DNA of 64,000 nucleotides from Mercenaria mercenaria. Lineage: Eukaryota > Mollusca > Bivalvia > Venerida > Veneridae. The notes beneath the pieces are model-generated. The model was not told the origin of the DNA. It did not search any database and saw only the letters and a program-made list of their open reading frames with translations. The number at the start of each line of letters is the position of its first letter. The stretch's first letter is position 1. The DNA is taken from positions 71,950,001-72,014,000 of the forward strand of contig NC_069371.1 in assembly GCF_021730395.1 (NCBI RefSeq), written 5' to 3'. The position numbers and the translations under genes were made by a program. Below, one piece after another: positions 1-11,024 of this stretch.

Positions 1-1729
1 ATTAATGTAAATTGTTTTACCAACATTTCATAAAGTTTCTATTTTTCCGTAGTTGCAAATGGTGTATGTAATTATAAGGGACGTTACTCAGGATTGACTG
101 ACTAAAACAGTGACTAAAACCCCATTACCGTGATCGGGGACTCCGGGTGTTACGGGATCGTATCCTAGTCATAGCTTATATTCCGTCTAACAGCTGGTAT
201 AAAATTTATTCACATGCTGCCGTTGTGACATATTTTTATGTTTTACACTATAATTGATTATCTTTTCCATACAAAGAAATTAGAAAATAGGACATAGAAA
301 TTAGAAATTGGGACAAAGAATATTAGAATATTAATTTACCATTGTATCAATGTATTAAAATTTACTTGCAAGAATAAGTCATTTACATGAACGGATTTTT
401 TTACTTAAATGCCCTTCCATACACTTGGACAGGCCCACAAATTGATGTAAATGTGCCATTTGTGACTAGCTAAACATCGTTTCATCTGTTGTCCTGCTTT
501 GCGTGTGCTTGCTTTTTCTTTCTTTAAAGATTTAGCTAGTTTACTGTGTATATTTTATTATATGTACAAGGTGTTTCATAATATCTGTCCTCAAAAGAAG
601 TTGCTGTAGAATCATCAATTTTCTCTGTGTAATAGATATCAGACCATCAGTTTATAGGGCTATTTTCCTCGCCGAGTAAATGTCATTTTTATGCTAGATA
701 GAAGCTTTATTTGTCTTGATCGTACAGAGGACTGACTGGATGATTTTTATGGTGGCTGATTTCTGTCATTTTAATTTGTAAATGTGTCTTTCGTCCGATA
801 TTTTGGTAGAACTAAGATAGTTCTTGAAAAACGTGAAATTAGATATACATATTTCGATTTATGGAAGACCGTGCACGCCATGAATGCTATAATGTAAGGC
901 TATGGGAAAACAATTGGTGGTCTCTAACCTATAGTCATAATCATTTAGCGCCATCGCGAAGTTTCAACAATACTGGCTGATACTCGGATCACTCTTCTTT
1001 CAGTTCATGAAATCGAGAAAAAATGTATCTTTCGGACACGCTGTTGTCTACTTTATTTAGTCAAAGAAAACACATACATAAAAGCTTAGATTGCTATAGC
1101 ACTGAACAGCATTCAACGTAAGTCGGTTGCCTTAATCAACGAAATAAAATCATACAAAAACGATGAAACAACATTTTTCATTTGCATGTGTTTGTACATT
1201 GTTTTTGGCATGTCACCTCTAAATTTTTATATCATCGAATTCATGCCCGTAAGAAAATATCGTTTTCGCCGAAATCACGAAAATTTTGTGTCCACGAAAT
1301 CAAATGATTGTATAATATTACAAGTGCTGTCTCATTCTCTTTCGATATCTAGCCTAGCAGATTCAATCCATAATTATCTCGGTCTATGGGTACGGTTTTA
1401 CTGGTTGCGGGTTTATCCCGCTACCAAAGTTAAGTGTATTTCTGACAATCATGTAGCATCTTTATTTGATTCCAGATCACATCCAAAGGAATTTGTTCAT
1501 GTGCTACACAAAGTAGTCCCATTCATGAACAATGCGGATGAATTATCAATGATCAAGCAGTTCGTATTCATCCTCTATCCATTCACACCGGCCATTTAGT
1601 TTATATAAGATCTGTCAATGATTAGGTATTTCAGCCCATGGTTACATCACTGACTTCCAGCTGTTCATGTAAGGTCAGGCAGAGTTTATCTTAGATATGA
1701 GACACATTAGTATCTTTTATTTATTCGCT
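1..1729. other. gene-free stretch
   Basis: No exon, RNA gene or recognisable domain is seen on either strand. One 137-codon ATG frame at 1186-1599 has no family resemblance, no signal peptide and no flanking exon pattern, so I treat it as chance or transposon-derived sequence. Confidence 0.5.
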
Positions 1730-2200
1730 ATTTTGTGATATTCTAAATTCATTTTGTGATATTCTTGATATCGTTAATTTTTGTATTTTAAATTCCTTAA
1801 AATGATTTAATTACACAAAAATGTATATCATAAAATGATTAAAGGATATCACTTTATAGAATATTGGATATCTTTAAACACGAATATTAATTCGATTTAA
1901 TAATATTCCAGATTGTTTAAGGATAGCACATAATACTTTTGACGATATCAATAGATTTTTAAAGGATGCATAAAATATGTTTGATTTTATGACATCCTAA
2001 ATTCGGTTGATAGATATCAATAATTCATACACAATCGCATTATTGTACGATTTTGACTTAGATCTAGTTAATCTTGAAATCCATTTTGAGATATCCGAAA
2101 ACAGATTTTATTACAAATGAATTTGTGGTATCCATAAATGAATTATAGATATACATAAATTAAGTTGTAATATCCGTAAATGAATTTAGGATATCACAAG
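1730..2200. repeat. degenerate GATATC-rich minisatellite
   Basis: AT-rich sequence in which GATATC or a one-base variant recurs every 25-60 bases beside the words AAATTCATTTT and AAATGAATTT. The pattern fits a heavily diverged short tandem repeat. Unit length cannot be fixed by eye. Confidence 0.5.
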
Positions 2201-2660
2201 ATTGTAATTTTAAAAATAATAAAAATAGTCTTTGACCGTACAGTTGAGGTTTGGAAGCTGATGTTTAATTTCGTCATATTGGTCGCGTGGCGAAAAGACG
2301 AAATGGCACTAAACAGCCACCATAGTTTTGCTTTAGTAAAATATAATTACACTAAATGCATAAGAAAAATGGAAAGGGTTTGCGGGGAAAAGTTTTAGAC
2401 AAGAAATCAAAAGAATGCATACAACAGATCTAGCTAGACTTATGTTAGTCTCAGTTTAATTACCTCATATGCCAGTCAATAGGCCTAGTGAAGATGTTCT
2501 CTGAACTACTTTTAATATTTCCTCGCTAGCTCTACTTGTGTTCTATGATATGTCTTTATTGTAAAATAAACGTAGCTCATGGAAAGAGAACTTATAACTT
2601 GTCTGTGACTGTTTATAATATATAATAATTTATCATATTGAATATGATAGATCTATCGTA

Positions 2661-2786
2661 TATATATAATATACAATTGACGTCATAAGTCTATATGACG
2701 TCACATTCCAAATATAATAATAATGGCTGCGCCCATGGCGAAAAAGTAAACAAAAACTTTTTCAAAAGTTTCGAAGAAAAGCAGAG
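2661..2786 (+). promoter_or_regulatory. putative promoter of the CUB-LDLa gene: two CRE palindromes and a TATA-like run
   Basis: Perfect TGACGTCA palindromes lie at 2678-2685 and 2696-2703, 84-110 bp before the start codon at 2787, preceded by a TATATATAATATA run at 2661-2674. TGACGTCA is the CREB/ATF site. The position is seen; use as a promoter is inference. Confidence 0.45.
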
Positions 2787-5700
2787 ATGTCTTCTAAGAA
2801 TTTCAGATTCGTTTTTATCATAATTTCTCTATACTTTCAAAAATGCGCATGTAAAACAATACTGGATGAATACTTTTTACAAGAAGGCAGTTTAGGCCAC
2901 TGTGGTCAGAACATTGTGAATACGCCAAGTGTTATCTTTCGGTCCCATGTCGGTGCAGGACTTTTTGGTGGTCTAAACAGTTATAAGGCGGATCAGCAGT
3001 GTGCTGTGACTTTTCAGACAGAAAATGGTAACGTTACTCATGTTCAAGTAACATTGTTTGTTTGTTTTGTTGGGATTAACTTCGACAGTTATAGATCATA
3101 TATGCTGATGGTGATATTCCAGCCTTGATGGTAAAAAAAAAACCCAGGCGCCCCTCCGTGCATTATTTCATCCCTAGCGGGCAACTGGGAAGAACCACAG
3201 ACTTTCCGTAAGCCAGCTAGATGGCTTCTTGACACGAAGAATTCAACGCCCCGAGTGAGGCTCGAACCAACATAAGTGATTCGAAGACACCCACCCCGTC
3301 CAGTAAATGAAAACAAATAAAAAATATTATAGATCTATAACTCCTAAATTCTAAATACTATATGATATCGTATACCTGCAGAATAATGTATAATTCTGTA
3401 TTTACAATTCCATTTTTCTGTTTAGTTTTCTTTTATTTTTACCTGATATAATTTCGGTAAAATATGGTAGGCCTATAAAATTTCTACACATAGCCGGCCT
3501 TTGTATTTTATTGAAATAAGATAAAAGTTTCTTCCAGCTTTATTCTGTGTTTTGGTAAAGTATAAGGTAAATTTTGAAGAAAAAAATATACAACGGAGAT
3601 GTTTAGATATATTCCGTATACAACCATGGCCTTGGCGGAAATTATTTGGAACAAACAACACAAGTTAGTTCACGCCCATTGATGTACGGTGGACATTCTA
3701 GACTCTTGCCGCAGACGGCGTCCACAAAATACAGCATGGCCTCGTCGTCGTTTGTCTTGCCTCCCACAATGGTTTCCGGTCTCCTGTCCAAACAGATAAA
3801 CTCCGAATCGTGACTCTGTCCCACAAAGCCGCTGACTAAATACCCGCTGTATTCCTTGGTCCAGCCACTGTAACAGTCCATTCTGCCCGGTATCATGATA
3901 CTCGAGCTTCTCCGAGTGTGACACACGGCACACGGAGCATCATCATTGTATACGTCATACCCGAAGAAATTACTTGCCCCATTTCCACGGTGATTCCAGA
4001 ATTGATACTCTACCCCAGCGATTTTACCAAGGCTTTCTATAGATTCCTCGTAATGGTCCCACTGGGGCTCGCTGGTAAGGCACAGATAATTAGAGCCCGT
4101 ACCGACTTGAGTGTAGGATGATGAAGTCCCCATATAGCCTGCAAATATATTTTTTTTATTTTGTTTGTGAATGTAAAAAACACACCCATTTGATATATAC
4201 AGGAAAGTAACTCTATGTTACCAAGCAAAGGAGCTACGTTGTACCATTTTTCATGTCTTTGGTTTGACACAGCTGGGGATGGAACCAACGACCTCTCATT
4301 CTTGAAGCGGACACTCTACAACTAGGCTATCGAGGCGGTTAAAAATAGAATTTCTCTTCGTGCTTTTGAGTTTAAAATGCTTTAAAGCAGTTCTTGAACT
4401 TATTCCACTCATTTTGAAATATCCAGTCGAACAAATAGTGCAAGGTGCATCTAGCCATTAAGGTAAATATAGGTTTGTATAGGTTTGAGCTATACCTGAA
4501 TACACCCTTTCGGTCCCGTTTCCTGGACATGTTGTGCGGCCCCATCTTATGTAGGACGATCCAGAATCTGAAATAAATCGTGATAAACATATTTTACATA
4601 TCAAAATTCTTTGTGAAACAGTCACTTCACACTAATTTAAAGAAGCAATCTGACTTGGTTTGTTGTGCTCAAACATTCTAGTCTACACGGATCTTACCCA
4701 CTGACTTCTCGTTCATTCTTAGCTTATTGTGCTCATACAGTGTAGTCTTGACTGACATTACCCACTAATTTTTCGTTCAGTCTTTGCCTACCGTGCTCAT
4801 ACTTACAGTAATAATTATTACCGTTTACTTTCTCCACCGTGACTTTGATTGCTGCGCTAAAATATTTTACACTGATCTTACCCGCCGATATTTCGTTTAG
4901 TATTGAATTAGTGAGCTCATTATTTACATTGTTCTGATCCTGTCGGTCGTCTTTAAGATTGATCTTATATGCAGATTTCTTATTATTTCCTGATTTGTTT
5001 TCTTATGTTATAGAGGAATCTTACCCGCAAAATTATTTACGTTTAACTTTTTTTCACTACCATAATCTTACCTGACGATTTCTCGTTCAGTTGTGCCGTT
5101 AAATTCTGTATCTGATCTTTTTGGAGTTGCAATTCCTGTCTCAGCTTGGCGAATTCTTGCGCAATATCTAACTCACTATGAAGAACGAGGCGTTTCTCAG
5201 AAGTTTCACTTTTGTCGTCTGCTTGAATGCAGTGATCACAAATAAGTAGATAAAGGAAAATGAAAAACATGGTTACAATTTAATCACAAACTGTTGATTG
5301 AGCTAAATATGATATACGTAAATAGATATATATATATGAACAAAGACAATTTGAAACATACTTTATGAAGTGATAAGACTTTTAACATTGTACGCTACGA
5401 CCCTCTTAGAACATTGATTAGATGACATAGAGAAAAATAATATGGAGGCTTCGAGGGGACAAGTGTGCGTTTTTATTATCTCGACATTGTCATAATTAAC
5501 TCGTGGCCGCGTTTACTTTCCCGTGTAAAAGAGATAGTAGCTCGTGGCCACGGGATTATTAACTCTTGCTCACGACAAAGTATCTCTTGGCCACGCGATA
5601 GTATCTCGTTTCCACAAGTATTTCGTTCCCAAGTAATAATTAACTTGTTCTATTTAATGGTGACGTTATAATTATAGCGCACAATTGTCTTGTCACCTCG

Positions 5701-8700
5701 GAGCTTCTGTAAAACAGTATTGTGTCTTGTGCTGTCATGGCATAATCGTCATGGCCCTGTCGCACTATTTCACAATTGTGGTATCGTACCTTTACCATCG
5801 TGCTGTCGTGACGCCGTGTTGTAAAGCGGAAGTGTTGTCAAAGCTGTAAGAATCACCGTAAAATATATTCACAGCTGAAATAACCATAGCGAGCTGATAT
5901 ATCGTAGCTAAAATGATGATATGGCTGTGAATTTCTTATAATTATTGTTTGCTCTTTGCTTCCTGAAATATCTGTAACATACAATCATAGGACTATCAGA
6001 GACACACACACGTCTGTCACAGGCAATCACAGGACTATCGGAGATACGCACATGTCTATCACAGGCATAGCTAAAATGATAATATGGCTGTGAATATCTT
6101 TTAAATATTTTTTAGACACTCTCTCACAGGCAATCACAGCACTATCAGAGACACTCACATGTCTATCACAGGCAATCACAGGACTATCGGAAACACTCAC
6201 ATGTCTATCACAGGCAATCACAGGACTATCGGAAACACTCACATGTCTATCACAGGCAATCACAACACTATCAGAGGTACTCACATGTCTATAACAGGCA
6301 ATCACAGGACTATCAGAGACACTCGCATGTCTGTCACAGGTAATCACAGTATTTTCAGAGACACTTACGGATTTATCATAGGCAATCACAGGACTATCAG
6401 AGTGTATTCAGAGACATTCACGGGTCTATCAGAGGCAACCACAGGACTATCAAAGGCAACACAGGTCCATGACAGACAATCACAGGACTATCAGGGACAT
6501 TCACATGTCTATCAAAGGAAATCACGGGACTATAAAAGACAACCGTAGGTTTATCATAGGCGGTCTATCACAAACAGTCACAGGTCTGTCAAAGAGAAAC
6601 ATTATTTCTATTTGTTTTCTTTTAATAATGTCAAATCTAATATTTTCAGGTCATAAAATTCTCATGCAATTTACATTCTTTGACCTGCAACAACCGGATG
6701 GCAGCACGTGTAAGGACAAGATAGTTGTGACGGAGTTAGGCACCGGTATGTATCTATGATTTTATTTTCATTTTCGCTGATGTGATCTCCTTAATTGACG
6801 TTCCTGAATAGAACGTAAGACACGGTTTTTAGCAGCTATATATAAATAAATAATATTTAGTAGGAGAAACCTGGCAAAATCTTACGTTTTATTATGCCCT
6901 ATTTTTTTTTTTTTTTTTTTTTTTTTTGAATGTTCAAACATCACACTGACAATTTCGTCAACAAGGTCAAATGAGCGACGTTCCACCTTTCCGTTATAAT
7001 GAAAGATCTATGGTGTCCTAAGTTAGGGCATGTTTACAGGTATGAACGAGTACCTGCGTAGAACCCACCGACCTTGCATGTATTAATTATCCAGTTTATG
7101 TTACTTTTTAAAATAGTTTTATCTCATGTTTCAGGAAGCACACAAGTCACAGAATTTTGCACTAAACAAGGTAAATATTTTTTCTAACGTCTTAAGTGAT
7201 TCGCATAGCTCATTGGTATTATTTTGAAGGGCAGTGTCACTACTTGGAGGACAGTAATACAAAACACTTTGCATGTACGTATTTGTAAATAATGAGATTT
7301 TACTGAGATGCATTGATAATGATGCTATACCTGTCCAGTGATCAAATGGATGCCGTGTTGGGTCAGAGCTTACGCTGGGGTAAGGGTCCAGCTTTGAATT
7401 CAAACTCATAGGCCGTTTTCCGTGTATGATACTTAACTAATTTATGCATTATACATGTGATTCTAAACTTACTTTGCACTAACAATCATTCTAAACCAGT
7501 GAATGCCCTTAGGCTAGTTTTCCCAATTTATGTCAAAATGGCAAAACAGCTTCTTAAAGACCACTTGTATAATTCTGCTGGGCCCAAAATAATTTTTTCC
7601 TGTAATTCCGTTGCACGTTTGATGTTACATAAAAGCAACAGATATAAAACGTTATTGTCTCTTTTCTTTGGTCAATCAGTTCCGGACAAGATGTTTTACA
7701 ATTTCTTTTCAGTCTTCACTTCAGTTACAGAAAAAATAGAAGTGAAATTCATCTCAGACGCTCTCGTTGAGAAGAAAGGGTTTGTAGCCACACTCGCCGG
7801 TTTTCACGAGGGCACGTGCTCGAGCACAGAATACAAGTGTGATACGACAAGGTAAGGAGAATCTGTTACTTTAATGATAAATTCAACGATATAAAGAAAA
7901 AGGTTTTCCTCATATAGTTAAGAGATGCCATGTTGAAAACATCATCAGGTGACACAATGTCTGCTATACTTGTAAATGGTTTTTGTTTTAATGTCCCTTT
8001 CTTGTTTAAATATTATTTTATAGTTGTTCGCTATCTTCTTTTTTTTTGTCTACAACAAATTGCTTTCCGCCATTTCAATCAAGTGTGCCCGCGAATCTGC
8101 AAAATCCAAAAATACATTAACTCCAGAAAAAATTAACTCATAGAGACAATTAGTTTTAACTTGTGGTCATTTTGTAACACACACAGCCTTTACCCTGCTA
8201 ATTTTTTTAAAATGGACTGGCCCATCATTCAGTTTAATTTGACACAATTGATTGAAAGTCCATTGTATTTTTTTTTTCAGATGTATTTCTGCTGATCTGA
8301 AATGTGAAGGACATGAACATTGCATAGATGGGGCTGATGAAAGCAAAGAACTTGTAAATATATACTTTGATTATTTCTATTCATGTCGTAGGAAGCAGAT
8401 ATATACCTCAACGGTCAGTATTTGTTATATGTTTCAATAAGTCTAAGGATGCTTTTTAGTCGTGCATATTTATAAAACGGGTATATTCTAAACCCCATCG
8501 ACTGATTTTACGGACAAATGAAGCCAACGCTACATTTAACCTTAATGACTTCTTTGAAATATCATTCTGTCTTATGTCACTACGCAGAAGCGGAAACCTG
8601 TGCTGCTAGTTAAATAAAATGTACCTTTGCTGAAAATAAGCAAGCTTTAACGAATAGAAATGTGACATTTGAAGTGTATCAAAGGTCAAGGTCTTCTTCT

Positions 8701-10294
8701 TCTTCGTTCGCGACATACCGAAGGTCAAGGTCACAGTGGCACTTTATATGGTTTCCGATTAATAGCTGTAGAATGCATGTCCCTACAGTGGTCAAACTAC
8801 ATAGGTAGATTACCTGTGTCTTTTAGATGACCCTAATTATTTTGGGATCATTAGGCTATAGCATATTTGAGACAGAAAATAACACATACAGTAACCTCCG
8901 ACAGGCAATCATTTGGGACGTATGTGTTTTACAAACGGCTCTTGTTTTATCAGAGTCTGTGTCATTTTCGTAATTGGAAATGTGTTATAAACCAGACAAG
9001 TTGGGCATAGCGCAAAACTGGTTTGGTAGGTTAAAGGTCATGATTCGAGTCCAATGGTCAAGTCTGACGTCATATTTCGTATTCGGAACATAATAGGCAT
9101 TGGCTTCAAAATTGGCATATAGATAGATTGAAATGAGACGATGCGTAGAGAGAATGAATCAGGCTGGTAGATCAAAGGGTAAGGTAACAAACCTAGGTAA
9201 GAGGTCAAATCTGTCCGTCATATCTCGTGTCCGAAGCATAACTTGAAAACTTTTCAAGATATTGACTTAAAACCTTGATTATACGCAGGTAGGTGGTTAT
9301 GAGACGTTGGACGGAGTGTAACAACCCACACATAACTCTCCACATAACCCTCATCTACCCTCACATCACCCCGCCCCTACCCTACGCCCTTCACGCACCA
9401 TTTTTCATCACTCGTGTTTCCGTTTCTTTAGTATCACGACAACGTCGCAGAACAAAAAAAAAACACACCACCCGATCCCTACCCCAATTCTACACACTGC
9501 CATATCATCTCCCGCCTCTACACAGACATACACAAACACACACACACACGCACACGCACACGCACACGCACACGCCCAACATTTGTTTTTCTTTAAATTT
9601 TACTTCCTTGTGCATGGTAATAAAGTACACTCAAATTCACTGTGAACATTTATTTGATGAATGATATTTCCCAGTATCAGTTTAACTGATTGATCAAATA
9701 AGTTCCAAGCTCATGATCTGACTTAGCTTGGATGAACGGCTACGTCCTCGTGGTGGTGCTCGACCTCACTTGTTCTAAAACGTATATTATTGCCACGCTT
9801 TGTGGAGCTCATGTTAAATTATCCAAACTAATAAACACAATTTTGAAAATTGCCAGGGTCAGCCTAACTGCAAGTCAGAACTCGGGACCTTGGCAAGCTT
9901 TTGATGATGTTACATGTAAAAGTCTGGCTACTATTTTCAGGCTGGCTGTTCAACTCTTGATGAGATAGTCAATACAGAGACGTCACTTGGGAAGTACACT
10001 GTTCTTGCTATAGCAGTTGTCGTCGGCGGCGTCATCCTCACAATATTTGTCACTGTTATCTTTTGGAAATATCTGAAAACGGATGGACAATGCTGCCAGT
10101 GTTCCAACGATGACGTGGAGAGCAATATAGATTCACCGTTACCGACAGACAAACGTAAACACAGAGTTGGAGGTCCTGGTAATACCGCGAAAAAGACGCC
10201 GGCGAACTTGCCGTCGGGTTCCTCGGGAAGTGGTCATAAGGTAGTTCGTAAGATTAAAGTAAAGGGAAAAGCTAACCCTGATAATGAATGGTGA
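2787..10294 (+). CDS. CUB + LDLa single-pass membrane protein, six exons, 312 aa
   Basis: Exons 2787-3027, 6650-6745, 7135-7170, 7713-7851, 8281-8353 and 9941-10294 join in phase (241+96+36+139+73+354 = 939 nt) with GT-AG borders and no internal stop. The protein has a signal peptide (MSSKNFRFVFIIISLYF onward), then one CUB domain starting near CGQNIVNTP and including FTFFDLQQPDG and KDKIVVTE. An LDLa module follows with six cysteines and the calcium-type motif CIDGADES, split between exons 4, 5 and 6. A hydrophobic helix (VLAIAVVVGGVILTIFVTVI) and a basic tail of about 70 residues end it. AATAAA is at 10423. CUB plus LDLa plus TM recalls Neto-like receptor auxiliary proteins, but those have two CUB domains, so orthology is not claimed. 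Intron 1 contains array copy A on the opposite strand. Confidence 0.85.
3118..3305 (-). mobile_element. tRNA-derived SINE, 5' part and body
   Basis: This shares long words with copies at 25215 and 47053 (GTGCATTATTTCATC; CTTTCCGTAAGCCAGCT; CGAGTGAGGCTCGAACC). The tRNA-like head lies at the right end, so the element reads on the minus strand. It sits in intron 1 of the CUB gene and is diverged. Confidence 0.65.
3642..5270 (-). CDS. array copy A: secreted coiled-coil / short-chain-collagen-C4-like protein, 255 aa
   Basis: Exons (gene order) 5270-5072, 4567-4496 and 4138-3642 give 199+72+497 = 768 nt in phase 1-1, with CAG/GTAAG donor and TTTCAG and TTTGCAG acceptors. Exon 1 codes a signal peptide and, after a Lys-Arg pair (SEKRLVLHSELD), a heptad-like coiled coil. 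Exon 2 codes the IRWGRTTCPGNGTERVYSG motif. Exon 3 codes the C-terminal domain with LCL, APCAVC, DCYSGWTKEY, FICLDRRPE, CGKSLECPPY and CVVCS motifs: ten cysteines shared by the intact copies. No Gly-X-Y repeat exists despite the usual database name. The gene lies wholly inside intron 1 of the opposite-strand CUB-LDLa gene. AATAAA (minus) is at 3512-3507. Function is unknown; secretion is inferred from the signal peptide. Confidence 0.85.
4640..5066 (-). repeat. tandem degenerate copies of the exon 1 end and splice donor (copy A intron 1)
   Basis: Units near 4691, 4757, 4814, 4877 and 5021 repeat the plus-strand pattern CTTACC...TTTCTCGTTCA found at the genuine exon 1 border at 5067-5091. On the gene strand each is a decayed exon tail (NEKS) plus a GTAAG-like donor. 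Spacing is roughly 57-66 bp for the first four, then looser. Confidence 0.6.
5320..5336 (-). promoter_or_regulatory. TATA-like run upstream of copy A
   Basis: An alternating TA tract lies about 50-65 bp before the start codon at 5270, downstream of the GATA motif at 5372. Its place suits a TATA element, but TA runs are common in this DNA. Confidence 0.3.
5372..5377 (+). promoter_or_regulatory. GATA motif upstream of copy A
   Basis: GATAAG lies about 100 bp before the start codon of copy A (read as CTTATC on the gene strand). It is one of eight such motifs, one per array copy. Confidence 0.4.
5443..5707. mobile_element. MITE with imperfect terminal inverted repeats
   Basis: The left end GAGGCTTCGAGGGGACAAG is matched in reverse complement at the right end (CTTGTCACCTCGGAGCTTC). 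The inside holds repeated words on CTCGTGGCCACG. A related fragment lies at 23400-23510 in copy F intron 2. No coding capacity. Confidence 0.5.
5983..6590. repeat. 42-bp minisatellite in CUB gene intron 1
   Basis: About thirteen copies of a 42-bp unit (ACAGGCAATCACAGGACTAT followed by CGGAAACACTCACATGTCT), best preserved at 6130-6330 and interrupted at 6066-6128. Because 42 is a multiple of three, both strands stay open and give apparent 14-residue repeat proteins (HMSITGNHRTIGNT and its antisense). It lies just before the exon 2 acceptor at 6649, so it is intronic. Confidence 0.8.
6902..6927. repeat. poly(T) tract
   Basis: A run of about 26 T in intron 2 of the CUB gene, possibly the tail of an old retroposon on the minus strand. 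No other element sequence is clear beside it. Confidence 0.5.
8660..9300. repeat. diverged GGTCAAGGTCA-type dispersed repeat
   Basis: The words AAGGTCAAGGTC, GGTTAAAGGTCATGATTCGAG and AAGAGGTCAAATCTGTCCGTC recur at roughly 140-170 bp, as in decayed molluscan tandem repeats. Located in intron 5 of the CUB gene. No coding sequence seen. Confidence 0.35.
9525..9574. repeat. (AC)n / (ACGC)n microsatellite
   Basis: CA repeats with interspersed CACACG units in intron 5 of the CUB gene. Confidence 0.9.
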
Positions 10295-11024
10295 GACATA
10301 TTTTGAGGTGTTTATTTCAAGGAGACAGACTTTACTCGCGAAGTTGAAAGACATTTGTAAGATAAATGTGTGCAAATAAGAATACAGAGTATTTTGTTGT
10401 GTCTACATGTATTAAAAATGCCAATAAAGATTTGCCCACGTTCATGGTGCATTTTATCTATAGATACAAGTAATGCATACTTTCAGAAACGGATGCATTG
10501 CGTATAGGTAATTTCTTTTGTATAAATTGTTTATAGTCATAATAACAGTTTAGAATAAATATGGTAGCGTTTTTGATGGTGTAAGGTACATGCTCGTCCG
10601 CACTCCGAGAAATCGAAATTATTTACAGAGTATCGTGTCAATGTTTTGATTTCCTGAAGTAAAACTGAATCATCAAAGTAACAGTTATTAGGAACATGTT
10701 ATTCACCTGAACGCTGATGTTTATGACCGCTTGGCCCTCCTGTATATACCAACCGCTTGTTTACTGAGAGATAAAAAATTAATGTCCTGAAATGTTATCT
10801 GACAAAGAAACACTTTTTAAAGTAGATGCCGTGACTGTCTTAAGCAAGAAGGTGCCCCATGTTTTGCGCATGATAATAACTGTCTCTGGCACATCACAGC
10901 TAAAGGGTAACGTTACTAAATGGCAAGACAAGCCAACAAAACTGTACATAGGTGCATCTGTGCTTGTAGTGCTAATAACAAAAATATAGATTTTGATGGA
11001 AAGCTGATATGTATTTCATTTTCA
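10295..11024. other. 3' UTR of the CUB gene and gene-free spacer
   Basis: AATAAA at 10423-10428 probably ends the CUB-LDLa transcript. The rest, up to the converging copy B stop codon at 11025, shows no exon. The frame at 10792-10989 resembles nothing known. Confidence 0.45.

Noticed and set aside
1186-1599. 137-codon ATG frame
   Set aside because: No domain, signal peptide or splice context; composition like surrounding AT-rich DNA.
6027-6548. Long repeat-protein frames on both strands
   Set aside because: They are translations of a 42-bp minisatellite lying inside an intron; both strands being open is explained by the unit length.
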